Assembly (NCBI RefSeq): GCF_000420465.1
Contig: NZ_ATUZ01000011.1
Location: 682,001-746,000 of the forward strand
Reading direction: 5' to 3'
DNA length: 64,000 nucleotides
From: Desulfovibrio desulfuricans DSM 642
GTDB taxonomy: Bacteria > Desulfobacterota > Desulfovibrionia > Desulfovibrionales > Desulfovibrionaceae
Part shown: piece by piece, positions 36,718 through 45,565 of the stretch
Numbering within the stretch: position 1 is the stretch's first letter
Layout: each line of letters starts with the position of its first letter
Translations under genes and position numbers: made by a program
Notes under the pieces: generated by a model
Database searches by the model: none
What the model saw: the letters and a program-made list of their open reading frames with translations, nothing else
Told to the model about the DNA's origin: nothing

Positions 36718-37277
36718 TGCTGTGAAGTTCGATCAAGGGCCGTGTAGAGTGTTTGCCGCGAAACACCTAAATCACGCGCAACTTGGGCGATCTTGGCCCC
36801 AGCATTAATCTTTTCGCGGGCTTCTGCTATCTGGGCTGCGTCTAATGCCGCTTTCCGACCTTTGTATTTCCCTTCCTTCTTTGCCAAGGCGATGCCTTCG
36901 CGCTGGCGTTCTCGGATCATGGCCCGTTCAAATTCAGCCACGCTGCCGATGATCTGCAACTGAAGGCGCTGGAACGGGCTGTCTTCCCCTGTAAAAATCA
37001 AGCCTTCTTTGTGGAACTGCACCGTCACGGCGCGGCTGGTCAAATCCGAAATGAGCGTAAGCAAATCCTGAAGATTGCGGGCGAAGCGGTCAATGCTGTG
37101 GACGTGGAGAGTGTCACCGTCACGCAGGTATTCTAAGCAAGCCTCTAGCTGAGGGCGCTGCCTGCTTTTGCCGCTGGCCTTGTCGGTGAATACCTTGTCC
37201 AAGGTAGTGCCTTCAAGCTGGCGGCCTGTGTTCTGGTCAACGCTGCTGACACGGATGTATCCAATTTGCTTGCTCAT
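36699..37277 (-). CDS. Serine recombinase (resolvase/invertase family)
   Basis: The 192-residue protein is a complete small resolvase: catalytic Ser in IGYIRVSSVDQNTGRQL (about residue 10-11), SIDRFARNLQDLL, AEFERAMIRERQREGI, and a C-terminal HTH (KIAQVARDLGVSRQTLYTAL). It resembles Tn3-type resolvases, which cut two sites and resolve cointegrates or invert segments. The region just upstream has matching half-sites. In this element it may resolve dimers or tandem copies, or switch a segment. Confidence 0.92.
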   Translation of the reverse strand: MSKQIGYIRVSSVDQNTGRQLEGTTLDKVFTDKASGKSRQRPQLEACLEYLRDGDTLHVHSIDRFARNLQDLLTLISDLTSRAVTVQFHKEGLIFTGEDSPFQRLQLQIIGSVAEFERAMIRERQREGIALAKKEGKYKGRKAALDAAQIAEAREKINAGAKIAQVARDLGVSRQTLYTALDRTSQQKSPSC

Positions 37278-37501
37278 GGGTGATTCTCCTGTAAAGTGTC
37301 TAATTAGAATTTAAGAATCAAAATTGATTATGTCAATAAATTATTTTTATAATCCTATTTTGACACTTTTTAGGCAAAAGCTAGTTGTTAATTTAGACTA
37401 TACTCAAATTTGACATATTACTTTAATGAATTGGGCTTGACGGAAGTCTTAATTCCGAATAAGTTCCAATTAAATTCCTTTTACGTTTTTTGGGTGGAGC
37501 T
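37278..37501. promoter_or_regulatory. Putative resolvase site (res) and divergent promoters
   Basis: The gap between the divergent resolvase and HTH genes is AT-rich and carries related half-sites: AAAGTGTC at 37293, its complement GACACTTT at 37362, and TTTGACATATTACTTT at about 37408. Their spacing over about 120 bases resembles a multi-subsite res region. Assignment is by position and pattern. Confidence 0.5.
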
Positions 37502-37714
37502 ATGGTTGAAAAAATAAACTGGCCGCACATAGGTATGACCGTCGAAGAGTGCGCGGAGGCTTTGCGCATTGATCGTAAAACCATATTTTTGGCTCTTCAG
37601 GACGGATTGCCTGCAAGAAAAGTTGGGCGAAGTTGGAGAATTGATCCCGATGCGGTCAAGGCATGGCTTGCAACTGGCAATGCCACACAGGCCTTGGACA
37701 GTGGTGAGGAATAA
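37502..37714 (+). CDS. Excisionase-like HTH protein
   Basis: The 70-residue protein has the helix-turn-helix_17 pattern: MTVEECAEALRIDRKTIFLALQDGLPARKVGRSWRIDPDAVKAWL. Proteins of this size often act as recombination directionality factors for an integrase or resolvase. It is divergent from the resolvase gene, which would suit that role, and a hypothetical gene follows three bases later. A TTG start at 37490 is possible. Confidence 0.7.
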   Translation: MVEKINWPHIGMTVEECAEALRIDRKTIFLALQDGLPARKVGRSWRIDPDAVKAWLATGNATQALDSGEE

Positions 37715-37717
37715 GAG

Positions 37718-38089
37718 ATGGCCCAGCGAAGGAGCTGCGAACTCCTGCCGGGCCTAACCGCAGAGCACATGAGAGGTGCTATTATGGTTGAAACAAGTGT
37801 GCAGAAAAAGGTCGAAAAGTACAAGACATTCCAAATTGAAGAAATAGTTGCTGTGTACAAAAATATGGATGAATTCTGGCATTCAATCTCAGATATCCTA
37901 CTTCGTCTTCAGCTTGTTCAGTCTTTCTCGGAGTATGAGACAGAAAAATTGATAGGGGAAGAAATTCAGATAAACGCAATAGCATTAACCCTCAAAGATA
38001 TAACGCAGCTTTTAGAATCTGAGGTAGATAAATTTTTTTCTTTGCACATGGAACTTTCCCCTTATGATGTAGGCAGGGAAAGTATATAG
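37718..38089 (+). CDS. Hypothetical protein
   Basis: The 123-residue product is helical and charged, with no domain I recognise. The start at 37718 has GAGGA seven bases upstream and follows the HTH gene by three bases; an in-frame ATG at 37784 behind GAGAGGTG is the alternative, which would drop 22 residues. A terminator ends the operon. Confidence 0.55.
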   Translation: MAQRRSCELLPGLTAEHMRGAIMVETSVQKKVEKYKTFQIEEIVAVYKNMDEFWHSISDILLRLQLVQSFSEYETEKLIGEEIQINAIALTLKDITQLLESEVDKFFSLHMELSPYDVGRESI

Positions 38090-38113
38090 CTGTGATGATA
38101 TTGATCAAGACAC

Positions 38114-38148
38114 AAAGAGGGCTGGGGTAACTCCCAGCCCTCTTTGCA
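38114..38148 (+). terminator. Rho-independent terminator
   Basis: AAAGAGGGCTGGG and CCCAGCCCTCTTT form a perfect 13-bp stem; it ends the two-gene operon at 37502-38089. Confidence 0.85.
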
Positions 38149-38188
38149 TCTGCTTGCTTCCGCATGGCTGGCTCAGTATGCTGACTAA

Positions 38189-38545
38189 ATGCGAAAGCTC
38201 TCTTGCTGCCTGCTCCTTGCCGCGCTGCTGATCTTTGTAATCCCTGATTTCCATGTGTTTGGGGACGCTTCAGACGCGCGGATTGCCGCCTTAGTTGTCA
38301 GCGATGCTGCAACAAAACTTGCCGCCAAGGAAATGGACTACAAGAGCGGGGTTTACAGTGAGCTGCGGGATCGAGGCTTTTCAGATTCTGAAATCCGTGA
38401 ATTCATGCGTCCCATTTTAGAGAAGGCAAGTTTTTCAGGTCAGGACATAATCAAGTACTTCAGCCTGTTTGATCCGAACTACCACGGCGAGGAACTGAAG
38501 CGCCTGGACGATCACGGCAAGATTGTTGATAACCTGCTCAACTGA
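38189..38545 (+). CDS. Small exported protein with an ejection-protein N-terminal motif
   Basis: The 118-residue protein has a signal peptide (hydrophobic core CCLLLAALLIFVI, about residues 6-18). Residues about 56-98 (YSELRDRGFSDSEIREFMRP, then FSGQDIIKYFSLFDP) closely match residues 15-55 of the 1400-residue protein encoded convergently, whose stop is the very next base. Such a match between a small secreted protein and the start of a putative ejected protein suggests a shared partner or mimicry. The family is not known to me. The ribosome site is weak. Confidence 0.65.
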   Translation: MRKLSCCLLLAALLIFVIPDFHVFGDASDARIAALVVSDAATKLAAKEMDYKSGVYSELRDRGFSDSEIREFMRPILEKASFSGQDIIKYFSLFDPNYHGEELKRLDDHGKIVDNLLN

Positions 38546-41500
38546 TTATTTCCCTTCCGCCCGCTGCTTGAGCCGCTCAATATCCGGCTGCAACGTTTCA
38601 AACACCATATTGCCAAACTTGGCCACCTCGATGGCATGAAAGTGCAGGCTGTCTATTTGCTGGCGCTTTTCGTCCGGCGTCATGCTCGGAATTTTGTTTA
38701 TGAGGTCAATGGCCTTTGTAATCTCAGACAAAGCCTTATGCGGCGCGTCCATTGCCTGATAGACGGAATAGGGCAGCAGGTTGGCCACGTCATTGTATTT
38801 GAAGTCCTTGCCCAGGGCGTTAATGGTCTTCAGGTAGCTGGTGGATTCTTCATAGTGGTCAAAGAACCGCTGAATACTCTCCGCCCCCATACTTGGATGG
38901 CGAATCACGAAAGCCCGTACAAAGGGAATATCTGCCAGCGTGGCGGCGGGCTTTACGGGATCATCAACAACCCCAGCTTTGCGGGCCATGGCATCGACCA
39001 ACTGAAGGGCATACCTGCCCATGCCGCCCGTCCAGCCGCGAATATAATTTTCAGCGCGGGCAGGGGAGAATGTGTTCATTTCTCCCACTGGCGGCAACGT
39101 GCCGACAAAGTTTGAAAGAGCTTTTGTGAGTTCCGTAGTGCTGGGGGTGTACTGATATTCCGGAAGCAAGCCCTCTCTGTTTTTGGGAATGATAGGCCGG
39201 TCAAAGGGCAGCGACCTGTTTGCAAAGGCTTCGATCACCGGGGCGAAGGCAGTCGGCACAAGGTTGGGTGCAGAAACATCGAGCATGGACTTGCCAAGCC
39301 CCCTGAAGGCCTCCTGTCTGGCTTTCTCCACGCTGCCATACTTGTCGCGCGCTGCATCGAGGATGAATTCTGTAGCCCGCTCAAGCGTTGAACCGAACAT
39401 GACGCCTTGTTCAAACGGCTTGGGAATGCGCAAGAGAACCTTGTTTTCGCCTTGCCCGATAGGCGTAATCCAGAACATATCCCTTTGGGCGCGCGGAACC
39501 TCGGCAACGTCCTTGTCTCCATAGTTGTTAATGGCGTTGAGTATGGACGGAATGCCAATGAACAGAGCGGTGCGCACAAGAAAGCGCCTGGGGTTTTCCA
39601 CGGCTCCGCGCGCTGTTCTGTCCAGCCCCTGCATGCTGGCATTGAAGAATGCCGTTATAAGGTTGAACGAGGCCGTCAGCTTGCCCCGGCGCGAAAAGTC
39701 CATAATGTCCCGTGATTCATAGGCGGCCTGCATCAATCCGGCCTTGTCATTACCGTGCTTCTCTGTGGCCTTGCCGAACTCGCCCAAGCGGGTCATTTTT
39801 TCCGAAAGTTCCGAGCCAAGGCGCAGCAGCTCCAAGGGATTCTTGACCACGTTCCAAACGCGCTCAGTGTAGCCGGTGGCCTCAATGTCTTTGAGCGTTG
39901 TTTGAAGTGTTGTTCTGTCCATGCTCACAAGGCTGGCCTGATCTCCGCCAGCCTTCACCCAGCTCCAATAAGTATCGTCCTTGGTAACTGCGCGCTTCAA
40001 TCCCTTGGCCGTGTCCAGGCCGGGAATGAAGCCAGTGCGAGAAAGAACGCCCGTAGAAACAGCGTCGCGGATGAGGTTTCGAACCATAAAGTCGGGCGTA
40101 AGCGTGGCCCCAGCCCGCAGCATCTTTGCCGGAATGGAAATGAGTTCTACCAGCAAGGGAATGGTTTCAGAACTCAGGCCGTTCATGACTTCGGCAATCT
40201 CCGGGGCCACCTGATACACTTCGCGCTTTCCATCGCGGAAAACGGCGATCTGGCTTTTTTTGTCCAGCGTAGCGGCGTTCTGCCAGAACGTGAGCATTTC
40301 GCCCATGTCAGCAGATTCAGCTATCGCCTTGATTGAAGCTTTAACGCTGGGGCTGATTGGGCCAAGGGAATCAATGAACGCCTTGCTCACGTCCTCAGCC
40401 CTGACCTGCACCGCAGCTTTCGGCGTAGGCAATTTTTCCACCAGCCAGCCTGCGCCATCGGTTTTACTGGCAAGGTCTGTGAGGGCGCGGCCAATGCCGT
40501 TCTTTTCCGCCGCTTCAATCATGGCGTAGGTGTTCTTGATGATGGATTCCAGCGGGTCAATAATATCGCGCCCGCTGCCCTTGATGCGCCGTATGGGGTT
40601 GCGACCAGTGAGCGACTTGCCGCTTCCAAGGAAGCCGCCGGCATTTTCCATGACGCGGAAGAACGGGACATAGTTTTGATTCATTTCCCGCATGGCTGCC
40701 GCCGTTTCCGCGCTGAGCATTCCAGAATCTACCAGGTAATTCACAACGTGGTTCTGGTATTCATCCAGCTCGCGGGCCAGAGGCTCGTACTTTTCGCCAA
40801 GCCTCTCAGCCGTTGCGCGCATGGCTTCAGGGCGAATGCCAGACTTGATGCCCCGGCCCTCAAGCTCAAGGCCACGCATGGAAACAAGGAAAGCCCTGAA
40901 TTCGTCCAGATTGTCCACGGCCCGCAGGGTTTCTGCCAGGGGCTTACCAACATTTTTCCACTCACCATAGGTGAACGGGGAACGCTCAATAAAGTGCGTG
41001 GCCTTGCCCTTGGCCCCGGCAAACGTGCGGGCAAGCGTGTAGGGGTTCATATCCGCAGGCAGTTCCTTGCCTTCAGCAAGAATATCTGTGGCTTTTTTCA
41101 GAGGGTACAGACGGTCAACGAAATTGGTGTAGAGGCTATCCCAAGTGTCCTTGGAAAGAAGGCGCGAAATAAGCCCCTCACTCTCACGGCCTTCAATGCT
41201 GATATGTGAAAGAACTTCCTGGGCGGCTGGTTGGTCTGCCCAGCGCTTGACCACTTCGCGCGCGTTTAAAAGTGCCGTGCCGAATTCTGGGGCGCGCTCT
41301 GAAAGCGTCTTTTCAATGTGCTCGTAGAAGCGAGGCGCAACGGCCTTGGCTTCATCGGGGCTGACCACATATTTTGCCACGAACTCCGCGAAGCCTTCGG
41401 GTAATGCAGATTGCCCCGCGCGGGGTTGGGTGGCAATGGGGGCAAGTTCATCACGAAATGCCCGCAGCGGGGCGGCTGAAATATCGCCGAAAAGCTGCTT

Positions 41501-42748
41501 TTGGATGTGGTGGCCAGCCTCATGCACAACGGTGGCCACGTCGTTGGCGGTGCGCGTCCTGATCACTTCGGGCGTGATTTTATAAATTCCCTCGGCGTTT
41601 CTGCCAGATGGCCCCATTTTGCCCGTTCGGATTGGCACATCAAGCGCGTCAGTCAACGATTGCACCACGTCAGAAAGCGGAATTGCATCGGCCCTGCTCA
41701 ATTCGCCTTCGGGCATAACTGGTTTGTCTTCAGCAATGGGGATGTGTGTTCCACTGCCTGCGCTCTGAAGCGCGCCTTCATCGCTTGCAACGGTTGGAGC
41801 GCCGGTTTCTGCCTCAGATTCGGGCTTGATGTCTTGCGGGCGTTGGGCGGTGATCTCTTCAGCTATGGCCTGCGGAACATCCCGGTTGATGGAAAGCATA
41901 TCCTGCCGGACTGTCGGATCAGCCTCAGCCGCCTGGGCAACGGCAATGGGGTCTTTGCCCGTTTTTGCGTAGATATCTCGCAGCTTGGGAACCATTTTAG
42001 GGACGTGGCGGAGGCCTCCCGCAGCGTGAAGGCCACCCACAAGAATTGCTGCGTCAACAAATTCGTGCGGTTCTGGCAACCGGCCTTCTATTCCTGCGGC
42101 GGCGGTGGGCATGGTGGCTGTTTCTGCTGCCAGGCTTGCCGCAGTCTGCATGCCAGCCGTAGCACCAAGCATTGCGGCCCCACGGCCAGCAACTACGCCA
42201 GCGCCGCCCGTCAGGCCGCCTATAACCGCGCCTTTGGCCGCAGATTCGAGGACAGCACCAGACCGGCGCAAAAATTCCTCTGAAGACCGCACATCGCCGT
42301 TTTTTATCTGCTCCATGTAGTAGGCGCGTGTTCCCTCTGTAAGTGCCATCGCCGAAGCCGGAACGCTTACAGGCGCAGCCGGGCCGCCAAGCAAGCCCGC
42401 AGCAGCACCAGCGGCCAGGGTAGGCACGTCACCTGCCAGTGTACCCACCTGCATGCCCACGCGCTGCATGGTGGACATCTGGGAAACCTGCTGTGAGGTA
42501 AGGCTGTCCGGCAGCTTTTCGCGTGAGGCTAGGCCCGTAACTGACCCCTGGAAGCCGTATTGAATGGCATCCAGCATGGAAACAGGATCATAGCCATTGA
42601 AGTATGCGTTGATTTCTTGGTCAGAGAAACCGCGATCTGTTAAATGGGGGCGCATGTAGCCCTGAATTTCTTGGTCAGAATATCCACGAGTGCGCAATTC
42701 AAGATAGAAATCTTGATTTCCCTTTGACTGCTCAAGTTGCTGGCTCAT
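38546..42748 (-). CDS. Large ejection-type phage protein (polyvalent, LPD38-like) with HExxH metallopeptidase motif
   Basis: The 1400-residue protein starts with two copies of a RG[YF]SDQEIxxY[MF] motif (residues about 21-50), then Ala/Gly-rich, possibly membrane-active stretches (about 95-250), a zincin site VVHEAGHHIQKQ (HExxH at 409-413), a long helical middle, and a C-terminal region (AGATLTPDFMVRNLIRDAVSTG; ASMQGLDRTARGAVENPRR) that resembles the LPD38 domain of large polyvalent phage proteins. Such proteins are carried in podovirus-like virions and injected with DNA. Its ATG overlaps the stop of the 547-residue gene (ATGA), so the two are co-translated. The intact frame implies function. 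Confidence 0.75.
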   Translation of the reverse strand: MSQQLEQSKGNQDFYLELRTRGYSDQEIQGYMRPHLTDRGFSDQEINAYFNGYDPVSMLDAIQYGFQGSVTGLASREKLPDSLTSQQVSQMSTMQRVGMQVGTLAGDVPTLAAGAAAGLLGGPAAPVSVPASAMALTEGTRAYYMEQIKNGDVRSSEEFLRRSGAVLESAAKGAVIGGLTGGAGVVAGRGAAMLGATAGMQTAASLAAETATMPTAAAGIEGRLPEPHEFVDAAILVGGLHAAGGLRHVPKMVPKLRDIYAKTGKDPIAVAQAAEADPTVRQDMLSINRDVPQAIAEEITAQRPQDIKPESEAETGAPTVASDEGALQSAGSGTHIPIAEDKPVMPEGELSRADAIPLSDVVQSLTDALDVPIRTGKMGPSGRNAEGIYKITPEVIRTRTANDVATVVHEAGHHIQKQLFGDISAAPLRAFRDELAPIATQPRAGQSALPEGFAEFVAKYVVSPDEAKAVAPRFYEHIEKTLSERAPEFGTALLNAREVVKRWADQPAAQEVLSHISIEGRESEGLISRLLSKDTWDSLYTNFVDRLYPLKKATDILAEGKELPADMNPYTLARTFAGAKGKATHFIERSPFTYGEWKNVGKPLAETLRAVDNLDEFRAFLVSMRGLELEGRGIKSGIRPEAMRATAERLGEKYEPLARELDEYQNHVVNYLVDSGMLSAETAAAMREMNQNYVPFFRVMENAGGFLGSGKSLTGRNPIRRIKGSGRDIIDPLESIIKNTYAMIEAAEKNGIGRALTDLASKTDGAGWLVEKLPTPKAAVQVRAEDVSKAFIDSLGPISPSVKASIKAIAESADMGEMLTFWQNAATLDKKSQIAVFRDGKREVYQVAPEIAEVMNGLSSETIPLLVELISIPAKMLRAGATLTPDFMVRNLIRDAVSTGVLSRTGFIPGLDTAKGLKRAVTKDDTYWSWVKAGGDQASLVSMDRTTLQTTLKDIEATGYTERVWNVVKNPLELLRLGSELSEKMTRLGEFGKATEKHGNDKAGLMQAAYESRDIMDFSRRGKLTASFNLITAFFNASMQGLDRTARGAVENPRRFLVRTALFIGIPSILNAINNYGDKDVAEVPRAQRDMFWITPIGQGENKVLLRIPKPFEQGVMFGSTLERATEFILDAARDKYGSVEKARQEAFRGLGKSMLDVSAPNLVPTAFAPVIEAFANRSLPFDRPIIPKNREGLLPEYQYTPSTTELTKALSNFVGTLPPVGEMNTFSPARAENYIRGWTGGMGRYALQLVDAMARKAGVVDDPVKPAATLADIPFVRAFVIRHPSMGAESIQRFFDHYEESTSYLKTINALGKDFKYNDVANLLPYSVYQAMDAPHKALSEITKAIDLINKIPSMTPDEKRQQIDSLHFHAIEVAKFGNMVFETLQPDIERLKQRAEGK

Positions 42749-44388
42749 TCTGCCCCTCCGATAGGATTGCGCTTTAAGTTGTCTGCAATACCCTCTTTGG
42801 GCTTTTTCTCTTTGCCAGCCCCACCAGCACTGATAACCCTGTTCACGTTGCTCAAGGCATCGTCAACGGTTATGGCGTTGCTATTCATGATGGACATGGG
42901 CGTATCACTGTTGAACAGCTTTTCCACGGCTTCAGGCCCACCTTTTTTGTATGCCTCGGTAATGACGGTGCTCAGTTGGCTGCGTGCACGGTCTTCCTTG
43001 ATGGCAGCTTCTGGCGTGCCTGCGGCAAACTGTGAACGGGCATATGCATTTTTAATGAGACTGTCGGCGCGCTTGAGGTAATCTTTCAGCGGGCCGTCCA
43101 TATCCTTGCGCATGCCCTTGAGCATTGTCACATCGCCCACGCTGGCCTTGCCCTGGGCAAGCATCACGTCAATGGGGGCATCGGAATCAATGGAGCCGTT
43201 TACGATCTGCCGGGCCATATCGTTCACGGCGGCGGGGTCGCGTGTTTTGCCTATGGTTCCTTCTTCCAGCTTCTTGCCCATTTCAATTTTGGTAATGGCG
43301 TCAAGGTTGGAGTTCTGCAAATCCTGGTATGCCTTGGCAGGGTCTGGGGCGATTCCCTTGTCAGGGTCGCCCATGAGCGTGGAGTAAATGCCGTTTACGG
43401 TGCTGGTGACATAGATGTCGTTTTTTTGCTTCTCAACGGTTTTGTTGAAGCTCCACTGCGTTTGCAGCATGCTGCGCACGCTGATGGCGGTTTTTGCATC
43501 CATGCCGTATTTTGCCATGCCTTCCGGCGTGGATATTTCGGCAATGCCCTTCAGCGGATCATTGGCAAACGCGCCGACGAAGCGCATTTCTTTTTCAGCT
43601 TTTAAACGCGCCTCTGCACCGTGCTGGGCGTTCTTTATTCGTAGCAATACTTCATCGTAAGAGTCCGCCAATTCTCCACGAAACTGGGTTGCTAATGTCT
43701 GCGCCTTGCCGAAATTATCTTGAGCAACGGCGCGGCCAATGAGGTTTGACGCAAGACGCTGGTCAACCTTTGCCAATGTGGCAGTGAGGTCGCTGCCGGG
43801 AAACATTTCTTGCAGCTTAGTTTTGTAGGTGGCGCGCATACTGGCTATTTGCGCCGGATCATCCACCTTTGCGGCCTGCTGCATGAGGGTTGCTGCCTCG
43901 CCGTCGGCAACTTCCCCGCGCCAAAGCTCATTTTGCTGGCGGGCATAGTGCCCACCCTGGCGCACGGCCTCTATGCTGCGGCGGCCCCACTGCAGGTTGA
44001 ACAGGTTGGCGGCAAGGGAGTTGCCCTGCAACTGTTCACCATATTTTGCGCCGGTGGTCTGCATCCACTGCTCAAAGTCTTGCGGCGCGGTTTCTGCCTC
44101 CTTGCGCCGCTTTTTTTGCATGTAGTCATTTTCAAAGGTGGAATAGTCTTTTTCCGCCTGCTGCATGGTGTCGAGCGCAAGGGTAACAGCCTGCTGGCGT
44201 TCATGCCCCTCGCCGTAGTCAATAAGACCTTTGCCAAGTTGCGCCCCGGCGCGGGCAATGATGGCGGGTGTTACGGTATCATGCGTTTGAGCGGCAAGAG
44301 GGATGCCCGACGATCTGCCTACGCTGCTGAACTGTGTATCACCTTGGACAGCTCGTGGTGTGTAGGAAATCAAACTTCTAGATGCCAT
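42745..44388 (-). CDS. Internal virion/ejection-type protein
   Basis: The 547-residue protein is long, helical and charged, without a signal peptide: MASRSLISYTPRAVQGDTQ, then ALDTMQQAEKDYSTFENDYMQ and repeated helical blocks through to AGGAGKEKKPKEGIAD. This matches internal core or ejection proteins coded next to large peptidase-bearing ejection proteins in podophages. It precedes the 1400-residue gene with an ATGA overlap. AAAGGA is its ribosome site. Assignment rests mainly on composition and neighbour. Confidence 0.6.
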   Translation of the reverse strand: MASRSLISYTPRAVQGDTQFSSVGRSSGIPLAAQTHDTVTPAIIARAGAQLGKGLIDYGEGHERQQAVTLALDTMQQAEKDYSTFENDYMQKKRRKEAETAPQDFEQWMQTTGAKYGEQLQGNSLAANLFNLQWGRRSIEAVRQGGHYARQQNELWRGEVADGEAATLMQQAAKVDDPAQIASMRATYKTKLQEMFPGSDLTATLAKVDQRLASNLIGRAVAQDNFGKAQTLATQFRGELADSYDEVLLRIKNAQHGAEARLKAEKEMRFVGAFANDPLKGIAEISTPEGMAKYGMDAKTAISVRSMLQTQWSFNKTVEKQKNDIYVTSTVNGIYSTLMGDPDKGIAPDPAKAYQDLQNSNLDAITKIEMGKKLEEGTIGKTRDPAAVNDMARQIVNGSIDSDAPIDVMLAQGKASVGDVTMLKGMRKDMDGPLKDYLKRADSLIKNAYARSQFAAGTPEAAIKEDRARSQLSTVITEAYKKGGPEAVEKLFNSDTPMSIMNSNAITVDDALSNVNRVISAGGAGKEKKPKEGIADNLKRNPIGGAE

Positions 44389-44712
44389 AAGAAATCCTTT
44401 CCCCTGTGGGATTCATGGGGTTCTCCTTCAGCGTTGTTTTGATGTTTTTCAACAGCCTGTTGAAAAGTGGTGTTTTAAAAAGGAAAAAGACTGCATGTAC
44501 TTGGTGCTTCATTTTTTCTGTATCGCTATATGGCGCTATATGCTCACAGGGGTGCTTCCTATGCGAACAGCGCGTATCTGCTCACCTCGATTTCTTTTTT
44601 TGCATATATGTTTCTGAATTATTACTTGGAGTTATGTGGGAAATTTTTTGAATTGCTCGGTACATTTCTTTTTCAAAAAGAAATGTTTTGCCCTGTGGAA
44701 AAGTGGGGCTGT
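44389..44712 (-). promoter_or_regulatory. Leader of the ejection-protein operon with two palindromes
   Basis: No supported gene. Visible structures are TTTTCAACA-gcc-TGTTGAAAA (44446-44466) and a perfect ACATTTCTTTTT-c-AAAAAGAAATGT (44662-44686). A 12-codon frame with GGAG upstream (44378-44416, minus) overlaps the start of the 547-residue gene and could be a coupling leader. The palindromes may be operators or mark the end of the upstream recombinase transcript. Confidence 0.5.
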
Positions 44713-45357
44713 TCAGGACAGGGCGTAGCTGTGCCTGGCTTCCAACATCTGCATGTTTTTGAAGGCGACTTCAGGGTCAACAGGCAGATACTTTTCAGTG
44801 TTCTTCATGTCCGCATGGCCCAGGGCGCGGGCGACCTCGCGCATGGGATCAATGCGCTCACCAGCCTGAACCCGGTCAACGGCAGCGCAGAAAATTTCTG
44901 TGGCAAAAGTCTTGCGCCAACTGTGTGTGGCCAACGTCCCCAAGTCCCGGCGAAGCCCTGCCTTGTTCGCAGCGTCATTGAAAATCTTCCATGCTTCTGC
45001 CACCTGCATGGGCCGGTCGCCCAGTTGACTGCGAAATAAGAACTGATCTGGGCCAAGGTGGCCGTACTTGAGCAGCCAATCCAGCTGAAGCCGGATTGCT
45101 TCGCGGGTTTGTGCTGGCAGCAGGATAGTGCGGCCCTGCGCCGCCTGCTTCATCTTGCCGCGCTGTACCTGAAGCGCCTGAACCACCTGCCGGTTTTGCA
45201 GCACGTCTGAAACCCTGATGGAAAGAGCCTCATGGATGCGAAGGCCCGTAGTAAGGCAGAGCAGGTGCAAGCACTGATTGCGCAATTTGTGGCGGCCAGA
45301 ATAGGCGCTGTACATTGCGGCACATTCTTCAATCTTCAGAGGTCTGCATGGGGGCAT
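44713..45357 (-). CDS. Short tyrosine recombinase (catalytic domain only)
   Basis: The 214-residue protein holds the catalytic set: Arg in TTGLRIHEALSIR, HSWRKTFATEI (H-x-x-R), LGHADMKNTEKYLPVD (His, and Tyr in EKY). It lacks the usual N-terminal core-binding domain, like small phage or plasmid recombinases. It differs from the integrase at 48232. It could resolve multimers or act in replication of the element. The start overlaps the end of the HTH gene behind it. Confidence 0.85.
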   Translation of the reverse strand: MPPCRPLKIEECAAMYSAYSGRHKLRNQCLHLLCLTTGLRIHEALSIRVSDVLQNRQVVQALQVQRGKMKQAAQGRTILLPAQTREAIRLQLDWLLKYGHLGPDQFLFRSQLGDRPMQVAEAWKIFNDAANKAGLRRDLGTLATHSWRKTFATEIFCAAVDRVQAGERIDPMREVARALGHADMKNTEKYLPVDPEVAFKNMQMLEARHSYALS

Positions 45358-45565
45358 TGTTTTCTTCCTTTTGTTCTGGGGTGTTTTGAGCGTAGTCGGC
45401 TATCCATTGCTCATGGATGCGCCAGAGCGGTCTTGTTGCGCATGACGTGTTGCTGGCCCGTAGCCTGCCGGTTGTTATGAGGCGGCGCACCGTAGTGGGG
45501 GAGACGCGAAGAATTTCCGCCACCTCAGTCAAAGTTCGCCAGCCTTCGGTAAATGAGGCAGTCAT
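45329..45565 (-). CDS. Excisionase-like HTH protein
   Basis: The 78-residue protein has the HTH_17 pattern WRTLTEVAEILRVSPTTVRRLITTGRLRA. It overlaps the recombinase gene by 29 bases and the initiator by 4, so the three are coupled. It may direct the short recombinase or regulate this operon. Confidence 0.7.
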   Translation of the reverse strand: MTASFTEGWRTLTEVAEILRVSPTTVRRLITTGRLRASNTSCATRPLWRIHEQWIADYAQNTPEQKEENNAPMQTSED

